22,591 bases of DNA from DAIRVC01 sp036803025 (GTDB lineage Bacteria > Chloroflexota > Anaerolineae > Anaerolineales > E44-bin32). The stretch lies in NCBI GenBank assembly GCA_036803025.1, contig DAIRVC010000027.1, positions 1 through 22,591 on the forward strand, given 5' to 3'. A program made the position numbers and the translations under genes. A model generated the notes under the pieces. That model worked only from the letters and a program-made list of their open reading frames with translations. It did no database searches and had not been told where the DNA came from. Below, piece by piece: positions 8,095-14,114 of this stretch. The number at the start of each line of letters is the position of its first letter. Position 1 is the stretch's first letter.

Positions 8095-9459
8095 TCAGAG
8101 TGCCGCCCCTTCGACCAACATCCGCCGCGCCGCCGCCCGTCCGATCTGCACGGCGAAGTTGGTGCCGCGGTCCCAGGGGTAGACCTGACTCATGCTGGCC
8201 AGCCACAGCCCAGGGATCGGCGTCTTCAGATCCGGGATCGCCTGCGAGTGGTTCAGCGGCGGCACCGGCTGGGCGTACGGCGTGCGAAACAGCCACGAAG
8301 TGCGCACCCACTCCGGTGTGAAACGCGGATTGAACCGCTGCAGCGCCGGCAGGAAACGCCCCAGGAGCTGCTCATGGCTCAAGGTGAAGTACTCGTGCGC
8401 CGGGTCCAGATAATCCCCGCAGTAGACGATGTGGTCGCCGCCGAAGTGTTCCGGTGAAAGGAAGTTGGTGTGCTCGACCAGAGCCAGGAAGGGGAAGCCG
8501 GCCGGCTTGGGCAGGTTGTGCCAGTAGTATCCGGACTCGGAGAGTCGCTGGCGAAGCGCCAAGACCAGGACGACCGCGCCCATCGACTTCAACTCGCGCA
8601 GCCGGCCCAGGTACTCACCGGGCAGGCCGGGCGTCAAGCGTGCCAGCAGCCCCGGGGAAGTGGTCACCAGGACCTGGTCGAACGACTCAGCCCTGTCGGC
8701 CAGTCTCACATTCAGCCCGCCGGCCTGCCGCTCAATCCGCTGCACCGCGGTCCGCAGCTCGATTCGCACCCCCTGCGCGCGGATGTGCTCGGCCAGCGCT
8801 TCGAGGAACGCCTGGAATCCGCCCTCGAAGGTGCCCAGTCGCGGCGTGCGCGCCTTCACGCGCGCCCAGAACCAGGCCATGTTGACCTCGCGGTAGTGCT
8901 CGCCAAACTTGCTGATCAGCAGGGGTTCCCACAGCACCTCGTAGCAGCGCTTACCCATCTTGCGGCTGAGCCACTCATCGGCGGTCACCCGTTCCAGCGG
9001 ACGCCAATCACGCGTCATCAGCAGCGACAGGCCGACCAGCCCGGCCCGCAACGCCTCATGTTTGGCCAGGGCCGGGAAACGCAGGACATTCAGCGTACGC
9101 GAGGCGAAGCCCGCGCCGGGCAGCCGGTCCAGCCAGCGCGCCCCCGGCCAGGTGTGCGAGAGCGGCCCATCCAATGGGTAGAAACGTTCCTTGTAGTATC
9201 CGGCCGTGATCGGCCAGGGGAAGATGACCTTGTCGCGCCAGCCCAGCTCGTCGATCAGCCCCAGGATGTCCCGATCGCTGGCGAACCAGTGGTGGTAATA
9301 CTGCTCGACCGTCCAGTCCCATGTCGGGTCACGAAAGCCGGCCGCCAATCCGCCGACCTGCGACTCTGCCTCGAACACGGTCACGGAATGTCCGGCCCGG
9401 ACCAGGTCATAGGCCGCGGCCAGTCCGCCGGCCCCGGCTCCGACGATGGCGATCTTCAT
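8095..9459 (-). CDS. FAD-dependent oxidoreductase of the amine oxidase / protoporphyrinogen oxidase-like superfamily
   Basis: 454 aa. The start at ATG 9459 is fixed by the ATGA overlap with the upstream flippase-like gene. The N-terminus is a dinucleotide-binding Rossmann fold, G7-A-G9-A-G-G12, with the ribose-binding glutamate E30 in VTVFEAESQVGG. The C-terminal FAD-binding part includes GLWLASMSQVYPWDRGTN. The middle (WEPLLISKFGEHYREVNMAWFWARV) is typical of bacterial NAD(P)/FAD-binding proteins often annotated as protoporphyrinogen oxidase-like or UDP-galactopyranose-mutase-like. The substrate is unknown. Coupling to a lipid flippase-like membrane protein suggests work on a lipid- or polyprenyl-linked molecule, but this is inference. 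Confidence 0.86.
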   Translation of the reverse strand: MKIAIVGAGAGGLAAAYDLVRAGHSVTVFEAESQVGGLAAGFRDPTWDWTVEQYYHHWFASDRDILGLIDELGWRDKVIFPWPITAGYYKERFYPLDGPLSHTWPGARWLDRLPGAGFASRTLNVLRFPALAKHEALRAGLVGLSLLMTRDWRPLERVTADEWLSRKMGKRCYEVLWEPLLISKFGEHYREVNMAWFWARVKARTPRLGTFEGGFQAFLEALAEHIRAQGVRIELRTAVQRIERQAGGLNVRLADRAESFDQVLVTTSPGLLARLTPGLPGEYLGRLRELKSMGAVVLVLALRQRLSESGYYWHNLPKPAGFPFLALVEHTNFLSPEHFGGDHIVYCGDYLDPAHEYFTLSHEQLLGRFLPALQRFNPRFTPEWVRTSWLFRTPYAQPVPPLNHSQAIPDLKTPIPGLWLASMSQVYPWDRGTNFAVQIGRAAARRMLVEGAAL

Positions 9460-10469
9460 CCGGACCCCTGGCCGGCCATTTCCGTCCGCACCTGCCGCCA
9501 GCTCACGCTCTCGCGCGCCATGTAGTACGCGCCCAGCAGCGTGATCGGCAGCCACAGCGCGCCGTGCAGGACCAGCGTGTAAGCCGCCGCCGTCCCAGCT
9601 GGGACGCCGTAGGCCTCCAGGACGGCAATGCCCGGCGCATCAAAGGTCCCAACGTAACCGGGAGCCGAAGGGATCGTCGTGGCCAGGTTGACGATACCGT
9701 TCATCAACATCAGGGCAAAGAAGCTCACCTGGAACGGGAAGGCGTGCATCAGAAACCAGTACTTGCCCGTCTCGAACAGCCACACCACCACCGAGGTCAG
9801 CAGGACCATCAGCACGTCGGCGGGGGATCGTAGCGAAGCCAGCCCGCCCAGGAACCGCCCGGTCAGGTCGGTCACCCGGGTGCGGAAGCGCGCCGGGACG
9901 AGGCGCTCGCTGAACCAGGCCACTGCGGCGGCGGCGCGCTGGGGGAAAGCCGCCATCAGCAAGAAGGCCAGCACGGCCCCCAGGAACAGGGCCGCCCCCC
10001 ACAGCGTCAGTGTGCGGATGCTGCCGACCAATCCGGAATCGGCCGTCAGTCGCGCCAGCTCAGGCAGATTCAGAACCACGAAGGCCAGCATGACCACGCC
10101 GTCGAAAGCCCGCTCGACGATGATGGTCGCCAGCGAGGCGGAGATCGGAACGCCTTCCCGCCGTTTCAGGATGTAGGCCCGCAGCACCTCCCCTGCGCGT
10201 GCCGGGTAGATGTTGTTGCCCATGTAGCCGATGGCCACGATCGGGAACATCGTCCGCGTGGGGATACGCTTGAGCGGTCGCAGCAGGTAGTGCCAGCGCC
10301 AGGCGCGCGCCCACACGCCCAGAAAGTAGGAAGCCACGCCCGGCACCAGCCAGATGTAGTTGGCGCCGCGCACCGCCTCCCAGATATCGCCCAGGCGCAG
10401 GCCGCGCAGCGCCAACCACAGGAACAGCGCACTGATGGCCAGACCCAACCAGAACTGCCAGCGCTTCAA
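9456..10469 (-). CDS. UPF0104 / lysylphosphatidylglycerol synthase transmembrane-region family, flippase-like protein
   Basis: 337 aa if translation starts at TTG 10469, chosen because GGGAGG (10479-10474) lies just upstream and the product then opens directly with Lys-Arg-Trp and the first membrane helix. In-frame ATG 10508 and GTG 10532 are alternatives; the ATG is part of a -10-like element. The protein has about seven to nine membrane segments and the family motif GNNIYPARAGEVLRAY (residues about 84-99), with the later IPSAPGYVGTFDA segment. The family includes the membrane part of MprF and archaeal AglD-like proteins and is thought to move lipids or polyprenyl-linked sugars across the membrane. 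No synthase domain is attached. It is the first gene of the six-gene run. Confidence 0.87.
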   Translation of the reverse strand: MKRWQFWLGLAISALFLWLALRGLRLGDIWEAVRGANYIWLVPGVASYFLGVWARAWRWHYLLRPLKRIPTRTMFPIVAIGYMGNNIYPARAGEVLRAYILKRREGVPISASLATIIVERAFDGVVMLAFVVLNLPELARLTADSGLVGSIRTLTLWGAALFLGAVLAFLLMAAFPQRAAAAVAWFSERLVPARFRTRVTDLTGRFLGGLASLRSPADVLMVLLTSVVVWLFETGKYWFLMHAFPFQVSFFALMLMNGIVNLATTIPSAPGYVGTFDAPGIAVLEAYGVPAGTAAAYTLVLHGALWLPITLLGAYYMARESVSWRQVRTEMAGQGSG

Positions 10470-10506
10470 GAACCCTCCCGCCGCGAAGGGGCGGCCGTGC
10501 GGGGGC

Positions 10507-10512
10507 ATTCTA
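10507..10512 (-). promoter_or_regulatory. -10 element before the flippase-like gene
   Basis: TAGAAT on the minus strand at 10512-10507, followed by G and C as in other promoters of this window, about 38 bases before the TTG start. No convincing -35 element is visible, so the assignment rests on the -10 alone. Confidence 0.35.
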
Positions 10513-10584
10513 CCCCAGGTCCCGGAAAGCACGCCGGGTGCGGAGGCAGGCTCCGCACCCGGCGAGGCGCGTTCGGTTCGCCGA

Positions 10585-10830
10585 TCAGCCCGTTGCGACC
10601 GTCTGCGGGAGCATCCGATCCAGGATCCTCTCCAGAGCCATCGTGTGGCTGCACACCCCTCGCGTCAGGAAGAAATCGCAATCGCACTTCCAACTGCCCT
10701 GTGAGAACTCGACCGTGTGCGGGTTGTTTTCCCCATCAAAGGTCGCCCGGAAGGCCTCGAAATGAATCCGCTCGCGTTCCTCCGCATACCGCTTGGCCTT
10801 CTCGATCTTGCCGATCATCCCGTAATCCAT
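10585..10830 (-). CDS. Small SWIM zinc-finger protein
   Basis: 81 aa from ATG 10830, which has AAGGAG five bases upstream (10841-10836). Longer starts (GTG 10926) are rejected because they lack a properly placed ribosome binding site. The N-terminal half is a charged helix (IEKAKRYAEERERIHFEAF). The C-terminal half contains C-x-C-x8-C-x-H (KCDCDFFLTRGVCSHTMALERIL), the SWIM-type zinc ligand set. SWIM fingers bind DNA or proteins and occur in SWI2/SNF2 proteins, transposases and Rad51-associated proteins; a small stand-alone copy could be a regulator or an accessory protein. Function is not known. It has its own promoter (10963-10991) and a 125-base leader with a stable hairpin and two tiny reading frames. 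Confidence 0.85.
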   Translation of the reverse strand: MDYGMIGKIEKAKRYAEERERIHFEAFRATFDGENNPHTVEFSQGSWKCDCDFFLTRGVCSHTMALERILDRMLPQTVATG

Positions 10831-10863
10831 GGCCACTCCTTGTCGATGGGTAGTTGAAATCAA

Positions 10864-10895
10864 ACGGGCACGCGGCGTTTCAGCCTCGTGCCCGT
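10864..10895 (-). promoter_or_regulatory. Hairpin in the leader of the SWIM-finger gene
   Basis: Nine-base perfect inverted repeat: ACGGGCACG (10864-10872) and CGTGCCCGT (10887-10895). The 14-base loop could add an inner GGC/GCC pairing. It lies about 34 bases before the start codon and does not cover the ribosome binding site. It could be an attenuator, a protein-binding site or an mRNA stabiliser. Confidence 0.45.
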
Positions 10896-10933
10896 GGATG
10901 GCAGCTTCTGCCTTGTCGAGCGGCACCGCTCAT
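10880..10933 (-). other. Possible upstream reading frames in the SWIM-gene leader
   Basis: AAGGAGG (10950-10944) is the strongest ribosome binding sequence of the region and precedes two overlapping starts. ATG 10941 gives only three codons (10941-10930). ATG 10933 overlaps its stop as ATGA and gives 17 residues (MSGAARQGRSCHPRARG). The second frame ends inside the hairpin at 10864-10895. Spacing is short for the first start and slightly long for the second. They may be a leader-peptide device or chance. Confidence 0.25.
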
Positions 10934-10962
10934 GGCGGCATACCCTCCTTCGTTCGCCCTTG

Positions 10963-10991
10963 AGTATACGGGCCGGCGCCGGCCGCGTCAA
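10963..10991 (-). promoter_or_regulatory. Sigma70-type promoter of the SWIM-finger gene
   Basis: On the minus strand, TTGACG (10991-10986) and TATACT (10968-10963) are separated by exactly 17 bases, close to consensus. The predicted transcript starts near 10956, which gives a leader of about 125 bases before ATG 10830. The gap 10831-11252 holds this promoter, the leader, the divergent kamA promoter and the kamA leader; I see no other gene in it. Confidence 0.65.
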
Positions 10992-11056
10992 TGGACGAAA
11001 GACCTACGGCCGGCCGCCGCTCCTCGGTAGGACGGGCCGGTTGCGGGCCTTCGGGA

Positions 11057-11085
11057 TTGACCCGCCCACACCCCCCGGCTACAAT
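11057..11085 (+). promoter_or_regulatory. Sigma70-type promoter upstream of lysine 2,3-aminomutase
   Basis: TTGACC (11057-11062), 17 bases, TACAAT (11080-11085), followed by GGGCGG. Transcription should start near 11092, about 160 bases before the kamA start codon. Confidence 0.65.
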
Positions 11086-11091
11086 GGGCGG

Positions 11092-11175
11092 ATGTCTGTG
11101 AGCCCTGTGCCGCACCGCCCGGCCGGCTTCGAGCGGCCGGATCACGATCCCCCGGCCCGGTCGACTGTACGCTGA
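11092..11175 (+). other. Possible leaderless 27-residue reading frame in the kamA leader
   Basis: ATG 11092 lies exactly where transcription from the TACAAT element should begin, so this frame could be translated from a leaderless mRNA. It would give 27 residues, Pro and Arg rich, opening MSVSPVPHRP and ending at TGA 11173. No ribosome binding site is possible. It overlaps a hairpin with arms CCGGCCG (11119-11125) and CGGCCGG (11134-11140). It may be a regulatory leader peptide or chance. Confidence 0.25.
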
Positions 11176-11252
11176 CCGCGCCCGCCCCCCCCGGGCGCCG
11201 GGCAGGCAGCCCATTACCGGTACGCGACCCGAGTGACTGGACGGAGAAGCCC

Positions 11253-12623
11253 ATGGCCAAACGAGAATTCTTATCCCGCCGGGCGCCGGCCTTCGCCGAC
11301 GTCCCCGACGACAAGTGGAATAGCTGGCGCTGGCAGCTGAGCAACCGACTGAACACGGTCGAGGAGATCGGGCGCGTTCTCCCGCTTACCGACAGCGAGC
11401 GCCGGGCGCTGGCGGCCACACACCTCTTCCGGGTGGAAATCACCCCCTATTTCATTTCGCTCATCCATCCGGACGATCCCGACGATCCGATCCGCAAGCA
11501 GGTCATTCCTACCGACGCCGAGATGGTGCCCTTCACCGCCATGATGGAGGACTCGCTGGCCGAGGACGCCCACTCGCCGGTCCCGGGGCTGGTCCACCGC
11601 TATCCGGACCGGGTCTTGATGCTGGTCACCACCCAGTGCGCCTCCTACTGCCGCTACTGCACCCGCTCGCGCATCGTCGGCGACCCGGGCGAGCAGTTCT
11701 CGCGCGCCGAGTTCGAAATGCAGCTCGACTACCTGCGCAAGACGCCGCAGGTGCGCGATGTGCTCCTCTCCGGCGGTGACCCGCTCACGCTGGCGCCCAA
11801 ACTCCTGGAGGAGTTGATCGCCCGCCTGCGCGAGATCGAACACATCGAGATCATCCGCATCGGTTCGCGCGTGCCGGTCTTCCTGCCGATGCGCGTCGAC
11901 GAAGACCTGTGTGACATGCTGCAGAAGTACCACCCCGTCTGGCTGAACATCCATGTCAATCACTCCAACGAGATCTCGAGTGAGCTGGCGCAGGCCTGCG
12001 ACCGCCTGACGCGGGCCGGTGTGCCCCTCGGCAATCAGTCGGTCCTGCTGGCCGGGGTGAACGACTGCGTGCACATCCAGCGGCAGCTGGTTCAGGACCT
12101 TGTGCGCATCCGTGTTCGCCCTTACTACCTGTACCAATGCGACCTGGTAGAGGGCTCGGGGCACTTCCGCACGCCGGTCGCCAAGGGCGTCGAGATCATC
12201 GAGGGCCTGCGCGGGCACACTTCCGGATACGCCGTGCCCCATTACGTCGTCGACGCGCCGGGCGGCGGCGGCAAGATCCCGGTCATGCCCAATTACCTGA
12301 TGAGTATGTCCGACCACAAGATCGTCCTGCGCAACTTCGAGGGCTTCGTCACCACGTACGAGGAACCGGTCGAGTACACGCCGCACGATCCGGCGACGTG
12401 TGCCTACTGCAAGAACAAGCGGCCGGAGCCGGGTCAGGCCGGGATCACCGGCCTGCTCGACGGCGAGCACATGTTCGTCAAGCCGGTCGGGTTCGACGAG
12501 ATCCACAGCCGCGGTGGCGGCGTCCACCGGCTGCGGGCGGATCCGACCAAGTGGCAGCCACTTGGCATCGGCGGCCCGCCCAAGCCGCTGCCGGAGCCGA
12601 AGGACGAGCCAAAGACAGGCTGA
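11253..12623 (+). CDS. kamA: Lysine 2,3-aminomutase (radical SAM, PLP)
   Basis: 456 aa, ATG 11253 with GGAG six bases upstream. It interconverts L-alpha-lysine and L-beta-lysine in the cytoplasm using a [4Fe-4S] cluster, S-adenosylmethionine and pyridoxal phosphate. The cluster cysteines are C129-x3-C133-x2-C136 (CASYCRYC). The PLP lysine is K341 in the APGGGGK motif. D297 (YQCDL) and D334 (VVDAPGG) match the two aspartates that hold the lysine side-chain amine, which favours lysine over glutamate as substrate. The C-terminal CAYC motif (C383, C386) followed by GITGLLDGEHMFVKPVG is a family feature, and about 35 residues rich in Gly, Pro and Lys extend beyond it. No beta-lysine acetyltransferase or lysine fermentation gene is nearby, so the pathway is not shown. 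Confidence 0.95.
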   Translation: MAKREFLSRRAPAFADVPDDKWNSWRWQLSNRLNTVEEIGRVLPLTDSERRALAATHLFRVEITPYFISLIHPDDPDDPIRKQVIPTDAEMVPFTAMMEDSLAEDAHSPVPGLVHRYPDRVLMLVTTQCASYCRYCTRSRIVGDPGEQFSRAEFEMQLDYLRKTPQVRDVLLSGGDPLTLAPKLLEELIARLREIEHIEIIRIGSRVPVFLPMRVDEDLCDMLQKYHPVWLNIHVNHSNEISSELAQACDRLTRAGVPLGNQSVLLAGVNDCVHIQRQLVQDLVRIRVRPYYLYQCDLVEGSGHFRTPVAKGVEIIEGLRGHTSGYAVPHYVVDAPGGGGKIPVMPNYLMSMSDHKIVLRNFEGFVTTYEEPVEYTPHDPATCAYCKNKRPEPGQAGITGLLDGEHMFVKPVGFDEIHSRGGGVHRLRADPTKWQPLGIGGPPKPLPEPKDEPKTG

Positions 12624-12630
12624 AGCGGAT

Positions 12631-12682
12631 TCTCGGGGGCCCAGGGGCGGGAATTACATACCCGCCCCCAAGGCCCCCGAGA
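12631..12682. terminator. Strong 19-bp hairpin after kamA (left end of the element)
   Basis: Outer arms TCTCGGGGGCC (12631-12641) and GGCCCCCGAGA (12672-12682) pair over 11 bases. Inner arms GGGGCGGG (12644-12651) and CCCGCCCC (12661-12668) pair over eight. The loop is AATTACATA. It starts eight bases after the kamA stop codon and would terminate or stabilise the kamA mRNA. There is no T tract. Confidence 0.55.
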
Positions 12683-12925
12683 CCCCCGTTCCCCTCGCGC
12701 AGGACCCCGAGCAAAGCGAGGGGCACCCCCGAAAGCGGCGGTTGAGGGCGCCCTCGAATCCGAGGAGCCCCTCCGCCGCGCGAGTGTTGTGGAGCACCAC
12801 CCACCCCCGGGCATCCTGCACCACAAAGGGCAATAGCGGAGTATCCGTCAACGAGAGGCGGCGGATAGTTCCGACCTGTATTCGTACCATCAACCGCCGC
12901 TTACGAAGGGAGGGGGTTAGGGGAC

Positions 12926-12973
12926 CTGGGGGCAAGGGGGAGGGGGATGTAAGCCCCCTCCCCCCGCCCCCAG
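12926..12973. terminator. Strong 18-bp hairpin after moaA (right end of the element)
   Basis: Outer arms CTGGGGGC (12926-12933) and GCCCCCAG (12966-12973) pair over eight bases. Inner arms GGGGAGGGGG (12937-12946) and CCCCCTCCCC (12954-12963) pair over ten. The loop is ATGTAAG. On the minus strand it begins eight bases after the moaA stop codon, so it can serve as the moaA terminator. Confidence 0.5.
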
Positions 12974-12980
12974 AATCCCC

Positions 12981-13961
12981 TCAGCCACCGATCTCGTTCA
13001 TCACGCGATTCAGCGGGATAACATCCTGAGCCAGGCCGTGTCCCCACGGTTTGACCCAGATGGCGTCCGTGATCAGCTTGGCCAGCGCTTCGTCTGAAGC
13101 GCCTGCTCGCAGCGGGGCGAGCAGGTCTACCTCGTTCTCGCGCAGCAAGCACAGCCGCAGTCGGCCGTCGGCCGTCAGGCGGACCCGATTGCATGTGGCG
13201 CAGAAGGGTTGGGTCACCGAGGCGATCAGACCGATGATGCCGGGCGCGCCCGGGAGCCGGTACAGGCGCGCTTCGCCATCCAGACGGCCATCGTTGACCG
13301 GTTCCACGGGACCCAGTCCCGCCTCGATGAGCCGCAGGATCTCCGCATGCGTCACAACCTGGCTGGTCTGCAGCTCGGTCACCCCGGCGAACGGCATCAT
13401 CTCGATGAAGCGCACCTGCCAGGCCTTGTCGCGCGTCAGTCCCGCCAGGTCCGGAACATCGGATTCGTTGTAGCCGCGCACCACCACCGCATTGAGTTTC
13501 ATCGGTACCAGCCCGGCCGCCTCGGCAGCTTCGATGCCGCTCCAGACGTCGTCGAGCGAGCCCCAGCGGGTGATGCGCTGGAAGCGGTCGGGGTCAAGCG
13601 TATCCAGGCTCACGTTGACACGCTGCAGCCCGGCTTGAGCCAGAGGGCCGGCCAGCTTCGCCAGCAGCACGCCGTTGGTCGTCATCGAGATCGAGCCGAT
13701 CCCGGGCGTGGCCGCGATCTTCCGCACCAGCTCGACCACCCCGGCGCGCACCGTGGGCTCACCGCCGGTCAGGCGGATCTTGTCGAAGCCCAGACCGGCG
13801 AAGATCGCCACCAGGCGGACAATCTCATCATCCTGCATCAGCTCCTGACGCGGCAGGAAGGTCTGATCCTCCGGCATGCAGTAGACGCAGCGCAGGTTGC
13901 AGTGGTCGGTCAGGCTGATGCGCAGATAGTGGATGTCGCGGCCGAATCGGTCGTTGAGCAT
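12981..13961 (-). CDS. moaA: GTP 3',8-cyclase MoaA (molybdenum cofactor biosynthesis)
   Basis: 326 aa, full length. It catalyses the first step of molybdenum cofactor synthesis, converting GTP to 3',8-cyclo-7,8-dihydro-GTP. The radical SAM cluster is C21-x3-C25-x2-C28 (CNLRCVYC), with the LTGGEPTVR motif at residues 64-72. The second [4Fe-4S] cluster, which binds GTP, is C254-x2-C257-x13-C271. The C-terminal Gly-Gly needed for activity is present (MNEIGG). The start ATG 13961 has GGAG five bases upstream. No other moa or moe gene is in the window, so the rest of the pathway is encoded elsewhere. The promoter at 13977-14005 gives a leader of only about ten bases. Confidence 0.96.
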   Translation of the reverse strand: MLNDRFGRDIHYLRISLTDHCNLRCVYCMPEDQTFLPRQELMQDDEIVRLVAIFAGLGFDKIRLTGGEPTVRAGVVELVRKIAATPGIGSISMTTNGVLLAKLAGPLAQAGLQRVNVSLDTLDPDRFQRITRWGSLDDVWSGIEAAEAAGLVPMKLNAVVVRGYNESDVPDLAGLTRDKAWQVRFIEMMPFAGVTELQTSQVVTHAEILRLIEAGLGPVEPVNDGRLDGEARLYRLPGAPGIIGLIASVTQPFCATCNRVRLTADGRLRLCLLRENEVDLLAPLRAGASDEALAKLITDAIWVKPWGHGLAQDVIPLNRVMNEIGG

Positions 13962-13976
13962 GGGCGCTCCAAGCCC

Positions 13977-14005
13977 ATTCTACCGGCAGGCTGGGAATAC
14001 GACAA
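13977..14005 (-). promoter_or_regulatory. Promoter of moaA
   Basis: On the minus strand, TTGTCG (14005-14000) and TAGAAT (13982-13977) are separated by 17 bases. The -10 is followed by GGGCTTGGAG, so transcription would begin almost at the ribosome binding site. No molybdenum-cofactor riboswitch can fit in so short a leader. Confidence 0.6.
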
Positions 14006-14114
14006 GGGTAGTCATATTTTGACCAATCGGACCACCCCCGGCGCGTCTGCCGGATCACGAGCCGTTTACAGGCCGGCATCGTCGGGGCAACACCACCGGG
14101 CGATCCTCAAGCCG

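Larger units (their letters stand above)
12627..12978. repeat. 352-bp element with inverted hairpin termini (MITE-like or REPIN-like)
   Basis: It fills the whole gap between the stop codons of the convergent kamA and moaA genes. The outermost bases are GGATTCT (12627-12633) and AGAATCC (12972-12978). Each end is a long GC-rich hairpin of the same design: outer stem, two- or three-base internal bulge, inner stem, and a loop with TTACAT on the left and its complement ATGTAA on the right. The two ends are therefore diverged inverted copies. A second, perfect 13-base inverted repeat lies inside: 12733-12745 and 12890-12902 (AAGCGGCGGTTGA and its complement). The interior also has a palindrome GAGGGCGCCCTC (12744-12755). 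No transposase is present, so any mobility would depend on one elsewhere. I did not find target-site duplications. Confidence 0.55.

Noticed and set aside
8470..9525. Plus-strand reading frame of 351 codons
   Set aside because: Antisense to the FAD oxidoreductase, with no domain or ribosome binding site.
11092..11252. Lysine riboswitch in the kamA leader
   Set aside because: I could not find the conserved five-way junction features and the leader is only about 160 bases of GC-rich hairpins; a covariance search would be decisive.
11271..12527. Minus-strand reading frame of 418 codons
   Set aside because: Antisense to kamA; composition is Asp/His/Gln/Val skewed with no motif.
13209..14114. 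N-terminal extension of the DUF2723 protein by about 300 residues
   Set aside because: The extension is antisense to moaA and lacks family similarity; ATG 14115 gives the expected N-terminus.
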